The position numbers and the translations under genes were made by a program. DNA of 64,000 bases from Flavobacterium magnum (GTDB lineage: Bacteria > Bacteroidota > Bacteroidia > Flavobacteriales > Flavobacteriaceae), in assembly GCF_003055625.1 (NCBI RefSeq), contig NZ_CP028811.1:806001-870000 (forward strand), in the 5' to 3' direction. Positions 8,703-18,055 of this stretch are shown in pieces; the stretch's first letter is position 1; every line of letters starts with the position of its first letter. The notes beneath the pieces were generated by a model. The model made no database searches and had not been told where the DNA came from. It saw only the letters and a list, made by a program, of their open reading frames with translations.

Positions 8703-8811
8703 CGCCGCCTGACAGCGATAAAACGTTCTTTTCGATGTCGCAGGATCCCGGCCAAAAAAACTGCCGCGCCGCCGCTTTGCAACTCTGCCTCTTTCTGATT
8801 ACTTTTATCAA

Positions 8812-9285
8812 ATGCAAACCGCTTACATCAAGACCCCTCTCGGAACCGCCGAAATTTCAGGAGATGAAAACGGCATTTGTAAAATCTCAATCCAAAGTGC
8901 GGAAAAGGAAATATCCGAAAAAATCCCCGCCGAACTGAAAGAAGCGGTTACCCAGCTCCGGGATTATTTTAAAGGCGAAAGAACCGATTTTACTTTCAGG
9001 ATGAACCCGTCCGGCACCGAATTCCAAAAAAGCGTCTGGCAGGAATTGATCAAAATCCCATACGGTAAGACGGTTTCCTATATGGACATTACCAAAAAGC
9101 TCGGCGATGTCAAGGCAATCCGCGCGGTAGCCTCGGCGAATGGCAAAAACCCATTGTGGATTGCTGTACCGTGCCATCGCGTCATCGGTACCGATGGTTC
9201 ACTTACCGGATATGCAGGCGGACTCTGGCGTAAAAAATGGCTTTTGGAACATGAATCGCCCTCGGCACAGCAAAGCCTTTTCTGA
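8812..9285 (+). CDS. ogt: Methylated-DNA--[protein]-cysteine S-methyltransferase
   Basis: 157 aa. Suicide repair protein that removes O6-alkyl groups from guanine. The acceptor cysteine is in IAVPCHRVIG (Cys121). The HTH and arginine-finger region is FQKSVWQELIKIPYGKTVSY to AIRAVASANGKNP. There is no Ada-type N-terminal regulatory domain, so it is the stand-alone Ogt form. A plausible promoter (TTTG at 8776, TACTTTTA at 8800-8807, 20-nt spacing) sits just upstream. Confidence 0.95.
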   Translation: MQTAYIKTPLGTAEISGDENGICKISIQSAEKEISEKIPAELKEAVTQLRDYFKGERTDFTFRMNPSGTEFQKSVWQELIKIPYGKTVSYMDITKKLGDVKAIRAVASANGKNPLWIAVPCHRVIGTDGSLTGYAGGLWRKKWLLEHESPSAQQSLF

Positions 9286-9330
9286 CAGAAATAAATTTTC
9301 GCTACATTCGTACAGCTAACCTTCCGCTAT

Positions 9331-10485
9331 ATGAAATCCCTTAAAAAATTCCTGCTTTGGTTTTTCGGCATCCTGATGGTGCTGGTTGCCGCTTTGTACC
9401 TTACCGGGTACGGCTATCTTCTTACGGCCGTACGCACGATATATTTCCACGGGCATGTGACCGCATTTCTCGACGATTACCAGTATTTCGACAATCGTAC
9501 CGTCGCTAAAGGCGAGCCCCAGCCCTGGGCAGAAGCCAAAGATTACAATAAGGTGGCGCAAACCCATGCGCTCGATTCAATCAACAGGAAAACCGGTACC
9601 GTGGCATTCCTGATCATTAAGAATGACAGCATCTGGCATGAGGCATATTATGACGGATATGACAAGGACTCCAGATCCAATTCCTTCTCAATGGCCAAAA
9701 GCGTCGTTTCGGCAGCTTTGGGAAAAGCCATCACCGAGGGTAAAATCAAAAGCCTGGACCAGAAGGTTTCGGATTTCTTTCCCGAATTCAAAGACGGGAA
9801 ATCGGCCAACATGACTGTCGGCGATTTGTCGTCGATGGCTTCAGGACTCAATTGGGATGAATCCTATTACAGTCCGTTTTCAATCACGACACGCGCTTAT
9901 TTTGACGACGACCTGAATTCGGTAATCCTCGGACTGAAAGGAACGACAGACCCTGGAAAATCTTACCTATACCTTAGTGGCAACACCCAGCTGCTCGCCA
10001 TGTGTATTGAAAAGGCGACCGGAAAAAGCCTGGCCGATTATGTATCTGACAGTTTTTGGAAACCGATGGGCGCAGAAAACGAGGCGCTTTGGCAAACCGA
10101 TCATAAGGACGGGATGGTCAAAGCCTATTGCTGTATTGCTTCCAATGCGCGGGATTTTGCGCGTTTCGGCAGGCTTTACAAGCAGTATGGGAAATGGAAT
10201 GGCAAACAGCTTATCGACAGTGCGTTTGTCGCCAAATCCATCAAACCGAGATTTGATGAGTCGCCACAATATGGTTACGGCTGGTGGCTGTTTGACCACG
10301 ATGGCAAGAAAGGCTATTGCATGCGGGGGCACCTGGGCCAGTATGTGATCGTGCTTCCCGACCAGGATGTCCTCATCGTAAGGCTCGGCAAAAGCACGAT
10401 TAAAACGACAACTGACAGTCCGTTTGGTGATGATTTTTATGTATATTTGGAAGAAGCGACCAAGATGCTGTCGAATAAGAAATGA
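9331..10485 (+). CDS. Serine hydrolase, beta-lactamase class C-like
   Basis: 384 aa. One N-terminal membrane segment (about 7-28) anchors an extracytoplasmic catalytic domain. The nucleophile motif S-x-x-K is SMAK (Ser120-Lys123) in SFSMAKSVVSAALGKAI, the Tyr motif lies in YLYLSGNTQ, and a HxG motif (MRGHLGQY) replaces the KTG triad element. These are features of the beta-lactamase/DD-peptidase/esterase family. The substrate cannot be inferred; peptidoglycan, D-peptides and esters are all possible. It stands between ogt and an exonuclease gene with no functional link visible. Confidence 0.88.
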   Translation: MKSLKKFLLWFFGILMVLVAALYLTGYGYLLTAVRTIYFHGHVTAFLDDYQYFDNRTVAKGEPQPWAEAKDYNKVAQTHALDSINRKTGTVAFLIIKNDSIWHEAYYDGYDKDSRSNSFSMAKSVVSAALGKAITEGKIKSLDQKVSDFFPEFKDGKSANMTVGDLSSMASGLNWDESYYSPFSITTRAYFDDDLNSVILGLKGTTDPGKSYLYLSGNTQLLAMCIEKATGKSLADYVSDSFWKPMGAENEALWQTDHKDGMVKAYCCIASNARDFARFGRLYKQYGKWNGKQLIDSAFVAKSIKPRFDESPQYGYGWWLFDHDGKKGYCMRGHLGQYVIVLPDQDVLIVRLGKSTIKTTTDSPFGDDFYVYLEEATKMLSNKK

Positions 10486-10512
10486 TACACGCCGAAATTC
10501 TAAATACACGCC

Positions 10513-11226
10513 ATGATAGACAAAATCCAACTACAGAACATCCTGTTCCTCGACATTGAAACTGTTCCGTGTGAGGAGCACTACCACAATCTGGACCCCG
10601 AATGGCAACTGCTCTGGGAACAGAAAACCCAGTACCAACGACGGGACGAGTACACGCCGGAAGCTTTTTACGACCGCGCGGGCATCTGGGCGGAATTCGG
10701 TAAAATTATCTGTATCTCCGCGGGATATTTCACGTTAAAGGGTGACATCCGGCATTTCAGGGTGACGTCGTTTTTTGGCGATGAAAGCAACCTGCTACGG
10801 GAGTTCAACAACCTGCTCAACAACCACTTTGGCCAGCCACAACATGTGCTGTGCGGACATAACGCAAAGGAATTCGACATCCCGTTCCTCGCCCGGCGGA
10901 TGATCATTAACGGTATTGCAATCCCATCCAAACTGAATCTTTTCGGCAAGAAGCCATGGGAAATACCGCACTTAGACACCCTGGAATTGTGGAAGTTCGG
11001 GGATTATAAACACTTTACCTCATTAAAATTACTCACCAAAGTCCTTGGTATTCCGTCTCCAAAAGGCGATATCGACGGGAGCCAGGTGGGTCATGTTTAT
11101 TATGTCGAGAAAGACATTGACCGCATCATTACCTATTGTGAAAAAGATGTGGTGGCCGTCGCGCAGGTATTTTTAAGGCTGCGGCGCGAGGAATTGCTTG
11201 TTGACGAGGAAATCATACATGTCTAA
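10513..11226 (+). CDS. Predicted 3'-5' exonuclease (RNase H fold, PolB-exo-like)
   Basis: 237 aa. A stand-alone DEDDy-type exonuclease domain resembling the proofreading domain of family B polymerases. Exo I is FLDIETV (Asp14, Glu16). Exo II is CGHNAKEFDIPFL with the N-x-x-x-F-D pattern, and Exo III is YCEKDVVAVAQV with Y-x-x-x-D. There is no polymerase domain. The cellular role is not known from sequence; DNA or RNA trimming is the likely activity. A strong hairpin follows its stop, serving mainly the convergent gene. Confidence 0.85.
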   Translation: MIDKIQLQNILFLDIETVPCEEHYHNLDPEWQLLWEQKTQYQRRDEYTPEAFYDRAGIWAEFGKIICISAGYFTLKGDIRHFRVTSFFGDESNLLREFNNLLNNHFGQPQHVLCGHNAKEFDIPFLARRMIINGIAIPSKLNLFGKKPWEIPHLDTLELWKFGDYKHFTSLKLLTKVLGIPSPKGDIDGSQVGHVYYVEKDIDRIITYCEKDVVAVAQVFLRLRREELLVDEEIIHV

Positions 11227-11232
11227 AAAAGA

Positions 11233-11274
11233 AAATCCGGGAAACAGCATGACAAATAGCTGTTTCCCGGATTT
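11233..11274 (-). terminator. Rho-independent terminator of the S8 protease gene
   Basis: A perfect 16-bp stem (11233-11248 with 11259-11274) encloses a 10-nt loop. Read leftward, the stem is followed by TTTTCTTTTTT. Read rightward it lacks a U-run, so the hairpin is asymmetric and mainly ends the leftward transcript. Confidence 0.9.
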
Positions 11275-11290
11275 ACACACTTCTGAAAGG

Positions 11291-14203
11291 CTATTTGCTC
11301 AGCACCACTTTCTTTGAAACGCGAAATTTATCATTTTCAAACGACAACACGTAGATGCCATCTTCGAGCGAACTGATATTCATGCTGTCTGAAACGGCCT
11401 GGGTCTGTTTCGAAAAGATTTTCCTTCCCCGCAGATCATACAGGGTGATGGTGGTCGCATCCGCACCATCCGGAAGCCTGACATTCAACACGCCTTTGGT
11501 CGGGTTCGGATATACCGATATTGCCGCTTCGAATTGCTGGCTGCCGGTGTTCAGGTTGGCCGGTACGACATTACAGAAATTGAGGCTGAAATTGTTGATG
11601 GTTCCACCGTCTCCGTTATAAGCATCAACCACATAGAGTGTCCAGATGCCATCTGCAGGCATGCTGTTAAAACTGCTTAACGGATCGACAGGCCTCACGG
11701 TTCCCGAAATGCCGGGATTCGCGCCGCAGACAAAAGGCGTTCCCGCATCGCTCACGGTAGCAATGATATTGTCATTATCGCCGCAAGGTTCTTCAAACAA
11801 CCTGATGAATGGGTTGCCGATAGCGTCCGGGCCTTCGAGGTATACGGTGAAATCTTCAATGTAGGTATGGGCGATATTAAGGTTCACAGAGAGGTTGCCA
11901 ACGGTCATTCCGCCGGATACGTTAATCGGTACAGAGCCAACCGAATTGGCCGTATCCGCAATAGCCGCATTGGAGTAATCTGTCGCAGTATACACGATGT
12001 TGCAGGTCTGAGATCCTGTATCAAACCTGTTTATGGTATTTGAGGCTGCCTGGCCGCAGATATTGATTGGAAGCACCCTCCAGTAATATTTCGTAGCCTC
12101 ATTCAATCCGGTCAGCGTGTAATCGGTTTGGGTGGTGACGGTGTCGGTCATCAAAGTGATGAAATCCGGTGTGGTGGCAACCTGTAAGCGATAGCTTTGC
12201 GCGTTGTTGTCAGGCTCCCAGTCAAGATTCAGCGTCGTGGCCAGTCCCTGTTGCATGTTCGCGGGCGCGTTCAATTGCACATTCCCAAATTCCGGGGTAT
12301 AAATCCTGAGATTCACATTCTTGATTTCTTCCTCTGTATCAGTTTGCCCTTTGAAACCGACTACATAATCGCCGGGAGCGAGAACCTGAAGATTGGAAAG
12401 CGTCATCGTGACAGCGTCCGGCAGTGCCAATGATGGTTCGCTGAAAGTTGCAACCACTCCGGGCGGCAATCCCACCGCCGAAAACGTAGTGGTGTTAAAT
12501 GAAGTCGTATTGAAATTGAAGCTGTATGATGCCGTACCTGAACTGCAGACCACCTGGTCCGGTGATGATGGCGTCAATGAAAATTCCGAATCGGTGCCGG
12601 TGACAATCAGCGAGAATTTCTGGGAGCCGCCTACGAGTGTGCCTTTGTGGGTCACCGTAATGGTGTATGTACCTGTCGCGTTCAAAACATCAACACGCTC
12701 CACGTTGTCTACGTTATTGTCAGACGTGTTGGTTGCCGCCAGGTTCGCATTGGCGCGTAATTTCCATGGAAAATAAACCGCCGCGTTCTTTGTAACCCTG
12801 ATATCCAGATCATTAACCAGCGCAGGTGTCGTGTCATTGAGGTTCCCGCTACCGACATTGCCGGGAACGTCGGTCCAGGCGATCGTAGCCATCAGCGGAC
12901 TGACACCACTTGCGTTTACCGTCATGCTAAACGTTTGTCCCTGGGTAAGGGTTTCCTCTGTGATCACGGATGCTGTGCCATTGCCCGAAATAGCCTCCGC
13001 AGCCTTTTTCCCGTTAAGCAGCCCCCAGCCGAAAACAGCGTCCGGACCCGAAATACCGGCATCATCAGCCGTATGGCAGGCCAGTGCTTTGAGCGTTGCC
13101 GATTTCATAAAATGCTGGTTTACATTGTTGTAATGTTGCTGGAGCAGCAGCAATGTTCCCATGACATTGGGAGATGCCATCGATGTCCCGGAGATACTGC
13201 CGTAATCGGTATCGCTGCCTTCAAATGTCGAATATAAATTGGTGCCGTTCCCGGTGATGTCCGGCTTGATGCGCAAATCATCCGCCGGTCCTTGGCTGCT
13301 GCTGCTGTTAATGGAAACCGATACCAGGTTACCCGACTGTGAAATCACCGCGTCCTGACAGTTGGCCACAACGAGGTTGTTTTTAGACACTTTGTTGCCC
13401 GTAAGCTTGTCAAATCCCGACGTAGACCCCTGACTGTTCAGATCATCCCCGTTATTCCCCGCCGAAGCCACCATAAGATAATAGGGTGAATTGTAGGCAA
13501 TCTCATCCCAGGACCTGGCATCGTCATCATAGGACCCGATATACCAACCCGGCACCGAGGTTGACGGCACGCCGTAGGAATGATTGGAAAGCAACATCCC
13601 GGCCTGCACTTCTGACAGCGCTTCGCCCGTGTCGTTGGTCCAGTTGAACGTCCGTGCATTGGCCATCGGTGCCATGCCCTTTGCCGCCGGATCTACTCCC
13701 GCAGCCACGACCGTTCCCGTAACGTGTGTCGAATGGAAATTATTTCCGTCAGGGCCGGCAGTTGCGTCTACGACAGCGACGCGCCCACCGAATTCCTGGT
13801 GTGAGGCACGTACTTTCCCACCGTCCCAGATGCGTGCGGTCATGCCTTGCCCTTTGAGGTTATAAACCGACTGCAGCACATTGGCACGGGTTGAATTGGC
13901 CGCATTCACGTTTGAGGTGGAATAGTAAATCGGGAAACCCTGCGGCGAAAGTTTCATAAGCTCCTCGTAAGAACCGTCGCGCGCAGTCCTGAATTCCGGC
14001 CAGCCATTTACCGCGGCTGCTTCGAGCGCTTTCTTTTTTTCGATTTCAGACTTGCGTGTGTATCGCTGCTCGAGCGATTTCAGTTTATTGAGGTCGTATG
14101 TTTTAACGATCTCTCCGACCTGTTTCGCATTCTGGGAAAAGGCAGCGGCCGAAATAAGCATCGCTACAGCGACCAGGGCATTGATTCTGGATAGTGTTTT
14201 CAA
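11291..14203 (-). CDS. Secreted subtilisin-like S8 peptidase with fibronectin, P-like and T9SS sorting domains
   Basis: About 970 aa from a TTG at 14203, which gives a compact signal peptide (MKTLSRINALVAVAMLISAAAFSQ). An ATG at 14251 would add 16 unusual residues. Catalytic triad in TTG-start numbering: Asp127 (ARIWDGGKV), His157 (NFHSTHVTG), Ser341 (ISGTSMASP); the oxyanion Asn is in VASAGNNGDD. Downstream lie a fibronectin-III-like stretch (PANMQQGLATTLNLDWEPDNNAQSY), a proprotein-convertase-P-like domain (IAHTYIEDFTVYLEGPD to INNFSLNFC) and a C-terminal T9SS type A sorting domain (VYPNPTKGVLNV ... GIYVLSF ... KKVVLSK). It should be exported by Sec and then T9SS as a surface or extracellular protease, in line with gldH and the sprE-like gene nearby. 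Confidence 0.93.
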   Translation of the reverse strand: MKTLSRINALVAVAMLISAAAFSQNAKQVGEIVKTYDLNKLKSLEQRYTRKSEIEKKKALEAAAVNGWPEFRTARDGSYEELMKLSPQGFPIYYSTSNVNAANSTRANVLQSVYNLKGQGMTARIWDGGKVRASHQEFGGRVAVVDATAGPDGNNFHSTHVTGTVVAAGVDPAAKGMAPMANARTFNWTNDTGEALSEVQAGMLLSNHSYGVPSTSVPGWYIGSYDDDARSWDEIAYNSPYYLMVASAGNNGDDLNSQGSTSGFDKLTGNKVSKNNLVVANCQDAVISQSGNLVSVSINSSSSQGPADDLRIKPDITGNGTNLYSTFEGSDTDYGSISGTSMASPNVMGTLLLLQQHYNNVNQHFMKSATLKALACHTADDAGISGPDAVFGWGLLNGKKAAEAISGNGTASVITEETLTQGQTFSMTVNASGVSPLMATIAWTDVPGNVGSGNLNDTTPALVNDLDIRVTKNAAVYFPWKLRANANLAATNTSDNNVDNVERVDVLNATGTYTITVTHKGTLVGGSQKFSLIVTGTDSEFSLTPSSPDQVVCSSGTASYSFNFNTTSFNTTTFSAVGLPPGVVATFSEPSLALPDAVTMTLSNLQVLAPGDYVVGFKGQTDTEEEIKNVNLRIYTPEFGNVQLNAPANMQQGLATTLNLDWEPDNNAQSYRLQVATTPDFITLMTDTVTTQTDYTLTGLNEATKYYWRVLPINICGQAASNTINRFDTGSQTCNIVYTATDYSNAAIADTANSVGSVPINVSGGMTVGNLSVNLNIAHTYIEDFTVYLEGPDAIGNPFIRLFEEPCGDNDNIIATVSDAGTPFVCGANPGISGTVRPVDPLSSFNSMPADGIWTLYVVDAYNGDGGTINNFSLNFCNVVPANLNTGSQQFEAAISVYPNPTKGVLNVRLPDGADATTITLYDLRGRKIFSKQTQAVSDSMNISSLEDGIYVLSFENDKFRVSKKVVLSK

Positions 14204-14339
14204 GATAGTTTTCTTTTTTAGGAAAGTTGGCCAAATATATACGCATTTCATGAGTAAGTGGTGCGTTCCCTTGTTAAATTTTAAGATTTAAACCCCGTGC
14301 AACCAAGTGGCTCCCGGGTATTTTTACTATTTTTATGCG

Positions 14340-16031
14340 ATGAATCCAAAACCTTTGCTGGCCGTACAGGACCTAAGCATTTCTTTCAAGGGGAAGGACG
14401 GATGGCAATCCGTTGTCCACCATATCTCCTACACGCTGTACGCAGATGAAATCCTGGGAATCGTCGGGGAGTCCGGATCAGGAAAATCCGTCTCCTCGCT
14501 GGCTGTCATGGGCTTGCTTCCTAAGGAGATATCCAAAATATCGTCAGGTTGCGTGCTTTTCGAAGGCAATGACATTTCGAAATTAAGTACTAAAGCCATG
14601 AGGCAACTGCGCGGAAATGACATCGGAATGATTTTCCAGGAGCCGATGAGTTCGCTGAACCCTTCATTGTCCTGTGGTTACCAGGTGCTCGAGGTATTGC
14701 TGACGCATACGAGGCTGTCTGAAAAAGAGGCCAAGGCAGAAGTAATCTCATTATTTGAGAAGGTGAAATTGCCCGATCCTCATGCCCTGTACGGACGATA
14801 CCCACATGAAATTTCAGGCGGCCAGAAGCAGCGTGTCATGATTGCGATGGCCATTGCGTGCAAACCCAAACTGCTGATTGCTGACGAGCCTACCACGGCG
14901 CTCGACGTTACCGTCCAGAACGAAATCATACTGTTGCTCAAAGAAATACAGAGAGAAACCGGAATGAGCATCATTTTTATCTCACACGACTTGTCGCTGG
15001 TTTCCGAAATCGCCGACCGCGTACTGGTGATGTACAAAGGCGACATTGTGGAACAGGGCGAATCCAAGACCGTATTCCACCATCCCGAACACCTCTACAC
15101 CAAAGCGCTGATCAGTTCGCGCCCATCGCTTGACGTACGCCTCAAGCGCCTTCCGACAATCCATGACTACCTCAACCACGAGGTGCCTGACGAAGTCTTT
15201 TCTGCGGAAGCGAGAAAAAACAGGCAATCCGTACTGTATCAGAATCCCCCGTTACTCGAAGTGCGGAATGTCGAAAAGGAATACTTTTCAGCCGTCGGGC
15301 TGTTCGGCAAAAAACACGGTTTTAAGGCCGTAAACGATGTCAGTTTTGATCTGTACGAAGGCGAGACCCTGGGGTTGGTAGGCGAGTCGGGCTGTGGAAA
15401 ATCGACGCTTGGCAACGTCATCCTCCAGCTGGACAAAGCAACCGCCGGGCAGGTCCTGTACCGCGGGAAAGACATTACGAAACTGGATGCCGCAGCCATC
15501 AAGGCCCTGCGCCGAGAGATCCAGATTATTTTCCAGGATCCTTATTCATCGCTGAATCCGAGGATTCCGGTCGGGAAAGCGATTATGGAACCGATGCAGG
15601 TGCATGGCCTCTATAAAAATGACCGGGAACGCAAAGCCAAAACCATTGACATCCTGCAACGCGTTGGCCTCGGTGAAGAACATTTTCACCGTTACCCGCA
15701 TGAGTTTTCGGGCGGGCAGCGGCAGCGTATCGGGATTGCCCGGACCATAGCCTTGCACCCTAAACTGATTGTTTGCGACGAATCGGTGTCGGCTCTTGAT
15801 ATTTCGGTGCAGGCGCAAGTGCTGAATTTACTGAATGAACTGAAGGAGAATTTCGGTTTTACCTATATTTTCATCTCACATGACCTTGCCGTGGTGAAGT
15901 ACATGAGCGACCAGGTGCTGGTGATGAATAAGGGCAGGATTGAGGAAATCGGCGATGCGGATGCGATTTACGCGCATCCTCAGGCGGCTTACACAAAAAG
16001 GCTGATTAACGCTATACCGAAAGGAAATTAA
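14340..16031 (+). CDS. Peptide/nickel-type ABC transporter, two fused ATPase domains
   Basis: 563 aa from the ATG at 14340; a GTG 33 nt upstream is less likely. Two complete nucleotide-binding domains occur in tandem, each with Walker A (GESGSGKS and GESGCGKS), signature (ISGGQKQRV and FSGGQRQRI) and Walker B (LLIADEPTTALD and LIVCDESVSALD). Each domain ends with the oligopeptide-transporter C-terminal extension. This is the GsiA/YejF-like arrangement, in which one protein replaces the DppD/DppF pair. No permease or binding-protein genes are adjacent, so its membrane partners lie elsewhere. Confidence 0.93.
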   Translation: MNPKPLLAVQDLSISFKGKDGWQSVVHHISYTLYADEILGIVGESGSGKSVSSLAVMGLLPKEISKISSGCVLFEGNDISKLSTKAMRQLRGNDIGMIFQEPMSSLNPSLSCGYQVLEVLLTHTRLSEKEAKAEVISLFEKVKLPDPHALYGRYPHEISGGQKQRVMIAMAIACKPKLLIADEPTTALDVTVQNEIILLLKEIQRETGMSIIFISHDLSLVSEIADRVLVMYKGDIVEQGESKTVFHHPEHLYTKALISSRPSLDVRLKRLPTIHDYLNHEVPDEVFSAEARKNRQSVLYQNPPLLEVRNVEKEYFSAVGLFGKKHGFKAVNDVSFDLYEGETLGLVGESGCGKSTLGNVILQLDKATAGQVLYRGKDITKLDAAAIKALRREIQIIFQDPYSSLNPRIPVGKAIMEPMQVHGLYKNDRERKAKTIDILQRVGLGEEHFHRYPHEFSGGQRQRIGIARTIALHPKLIVCDESVSALDISVQAQVLNLLNELKENFGFTYIFISHDLAVVKYMSDQVLVMNKGRIEEIGDADAIYAHPQAAYTKRLINAIPKGN

Positions 16032-16038
16032 TTACCGT

Positions 16039-16488
16039 ATGCCTGATATCTTTAACGCTGCAGACAATAAAGAGCTGGTCATCCGACTTGAAAGACTGTC
16101 TCCGGAAGCCACGCCCCTGTGGGGGAAAATGACTGTTTCCCAGATGCTGCTGCACTGCCAGAAACCCCTGGATGTTGCTACCGGCAGGCTCGCCCTGAAG
16201 TCGGGCATTATTGGTTGGCTTTTCGGGAAAATGGCCAAGAAAAGCTTCCTTAAAAATCTTGGATTCGGGAAAAACTCCCCCACAGCCCCACAATTTAAGA
16301 TTGCAGAAACACCGGATTTCACAAGAGAAAAAAAGACGTTAATGGATTTGGTATTGGAATTCGGTCACAAAGGACCGGCAGTAATCATAAATAAAAAGCA
16401 CCCTTTCTTTGGGCAGATGACCGATGAGGAGTGGGGCCAGCTGCAGTACATCCATCTCGATCATCATTTGAAGCAGTTTGGGCAGTAG
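16039..16488 (+). CDS. DUF1569 domain protein
   Basis: 149 aa, cytoplasmic, no signal peptide. The pattern LSPEATPLWGKMTVSQMLLHCQKPL near the N-terminus and HPFFGQMTDEEWGQLQYIHLDHHLKQF at the C-terminus match the DUF1569 family, which belongs to the DinB-like four-helix fold; the histidines could bind a metal. It lies 7 nt after the ABC gene and is probably co-transcribed. Function unknown. Confidence 0.8.
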   Translation: MPDIFNAADNKELVIRLERLSPEATPLWGKMTVSQMLLHCQKPLDVATGRLALKSGIIGWLFGKMAKKSFLKNLGFGKNSPTAPQFKIAETPDFTREKKTLMDLVLEFGHKGPAVIINKKHPFFGQMTDEEWGQLQYIHLDHHLKQFGQ

Positions 16489-16504
16489 GCTGAAAAACCT
16501 GGGT

Positions 16505-17158
16505 CTAGATTACCATTTCCGGAATTTCTCCTTCAATAATCAATTCGGCCTCCGTTGAGGCAATGATATGTTCTACGGTTACGCCGGGAGCACGTTCAAG
16601 TAATTTAAACCCTTTTGGTGTGATTTCCATCACGGCCAGTTCGGTTACAACTTTTTTCACACAGCCGACACCGGTCAATGGCAAAGTACAACGCTTCAAT
16701 ATTTTTGACTCGCCGGCTTTGTTGACGTGCATCATCGCTACGATAATGTTTTCTGCGGAAGCGACCAGATCCATCGCGCCGCCCATACCTTTGACCATTT
16801 TACCGGGAATTTTCCAATTCGCGATATCGCCATTTTCGGCCACTTCCATTGCACCCAGGATTGTCAGGTCGACTTTTTGGCTACGGATCATCCCGAAGCT
16901 GAAAGCCGAATCAAAGAAACTCGCGCCTGGCAGTGTGGTTATGGTTTGCTTTCCGGCGTTGATTACATCAGCGTCTTCTTCCCCTTCAAAAGGAAACGGG
17001 CCCATGCCCAGCACGCCGTTTTCACTCTGGAATTCCACTGAAATATCGGTGCGGACATAATTGGCAACCAAAGTCGGAATCCCGATACCCAGGTTTACAT
17101 AATATCCGTCTTTGACTTCCTTCGCAATTCTCTTTGCAATTTCTTCTTTACCGAGCAT
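16505..17158 (-). CDS. scoB: 3-oxoacid CoA-transferase, subunit B
   Basis: 217 aa. Beta subunit of succinyl-CoA:3-ketoacid (acetoacetate) CoA transferase, which activates ketoacids with CoA from succinyl-CoA. The catalytic glutamate is in EFQSENGVLGMG, the classical SENG motif. Other conserved blocks are YVNLGIGIPTLVANY and the glycine-rich WKIPGKMVKGMGGAMDLV. The partner subunit is the next upstream gene, 93 nt away. The end faces DUF1569 with only 16 nt between stop codons and no clear terminator. Confidence 0.95.
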   Translation of the reverse strand: MLGKEEIAKRIAKEVKDGYYVNLGIGIPTLVANYVRTDISVEFQSENGVLGMGPFPFEGEEDADVINAGKQTITTLPGASFFDSAFSFGMIRSQKVDLTILGAMEVAENGDIANWKIPGKMVKGMGGAMDLVASAENIIVAMMHVNKAGESKILKRCTLPLTGVGCVKKVVTELAVMEITPKGFKLLERAPGVTVEHIIASTEAELIIEGEIPEMVI

Positions 17159-17251
17159 AGTTTACAGTTTACGGCTTACAGTTAACAGTGGTCCAAACGG
17201 CAAACAGTATTCTTGTGTATTTCTGTAAACCGTTACTGTTGACTGCTAAGT
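17159..17251. repeat. Imperfect inverted repeat in the scoA-scoB spacer
   Basis: The 93-nt spacer holds degenerate, partly direct and partly inverted copies of a 'GTTTACAG/CTTACAG/TTAACAG' unit. The left part (17161-17190) and the right part (17221-17248, CTGTAAACCGTTACTGTTGACTG) are imperfectly complementary. It could fold between the two cistrons. No gene is present. Confidence 0.4.
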
Positions 17252-17950
17252 CTATTTTTTCCTTACAGTTCGTTGTTCAATCCTCTTCTCAAATTTTGCT
17301 CCTTTGAAAATCCTTTGCACCAGAATTCCGGGAATGTGGATTTCATTCGGGTCCAGACTGCCGGCAGGGAGTAACTCCTCAACTTCGGCAATGGTTATTT
17401 TCCCGGCTCCTGCCATAGGTGCATTGAAATTCCTGGCTGTACCTTTAAAAATCAGGTTGCCCGCTTCGTCGCCTTTCCAGGCCTTTACGATGGAAAAGTC
17501 GGCTTGGTACGCATGCTCAAGTATGTGCATCTTCCCATTAAATTCTCTTGACTCTTTTCCCTCAGCGACTTCCGTCCCGTAGCCGGCAGGCGTAAAAAAG
17601 GCCGGAATTCCGGCTTGTGCGGCGCGGCATTTTTCGGCTAAAGTCCCTTGTGGCGTGAGTTCGACCTCAAGTTCGCCGGACAGCATCTGGCGCTCAAATT
17701 CGGCATTTTCACCAACGTAGGATGAAATCATTTTCTTAATCTGTCGCTTCTGTAAAAGCAATCCAAGTCCGAAATCGTCGACGCCCGCATTGTTCGAAAT
17801 GCAGGTCAGGTTCCTGACATCCATACGGACGAGTTCGGCGATGCTGTTTTCCGGTATGCCGCAAAGCCCGAAACCACCCAGCATGATGGTTTGCCCGTCG
17901 CTAATCCCGGCGAGCGCTTCACTGACAGTATTTACTTTCTTGTTGATCAT
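17252..17950 (-). CDS. scoA: 3-oxoacid CoA-transferase, subunit A
   Basis: 232 aa. Alpha subunit of the same CoA transferase. Conserved blocks are the N-terminal [71 protein letters not shown] and the C-terminal [27 protein letters not shown], which together define the family. It precedes scoB in one leftward unit. Just upstream, within the spacer to the PBP gene, sits a dispersed repeat element. Confidence 0.95.
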   Translation of the reverse strand: MINKKVNTVSEALAGISDGQTIMLGGFGLCGIPENSIAELVRMDVRNLTCISNNAGVDDFGLGLLLQKRQIKKMISSYVGENAEFERQMLSGELEVELTPQGTLAEKCRAAQAGIPAFFTPAGYGTEVAEGKESREFNGKMHILEHAYQADFSIVKAWKGDEAGNLIFKGTARNFNAPMAGAGKITIAEVEELLPAGSLDPNEIHIPGILVQRIFKGAKFEKRIEQRTVRKK

Positions 17951-17960
17951 ATCGTGGTTG

Positions 17961-18038
17961 TTAGCCCGGATGGAAGCGGCATCCTTTTTCCTGCTCCTTT
18001 AGCAGGGAAAAGATACAGCGCACAGCCGGATTGGCTTC
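17961..18038. repeat. Dispersed intergenic repeat element, copy 2
   Basis: About 78 bp between scoA and the PBP gene. It begins TTAGCCCGGATGGAAGCGG and ends GCCGGATTGGCTTC, matching the ends of the copies at 8248 and 22417. The middle folds into a hairpin: 17985-17995 pairs with 18001-18011 (11 bp, one G-T pair, loop CCTTT). It may also act as a transcript end for the PBP operon. Confidence 0.75.
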
Positions 18039-18055
18039 AAATAAAAATCATGGGT

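Noticed and set aside
17159..17251. Possible CRISPR-like short repeats in the scoA-scoB spacer
   Set aside because: The units are degenerate, unevenly spaced and too few; better described as an imperfect inverted repeat.
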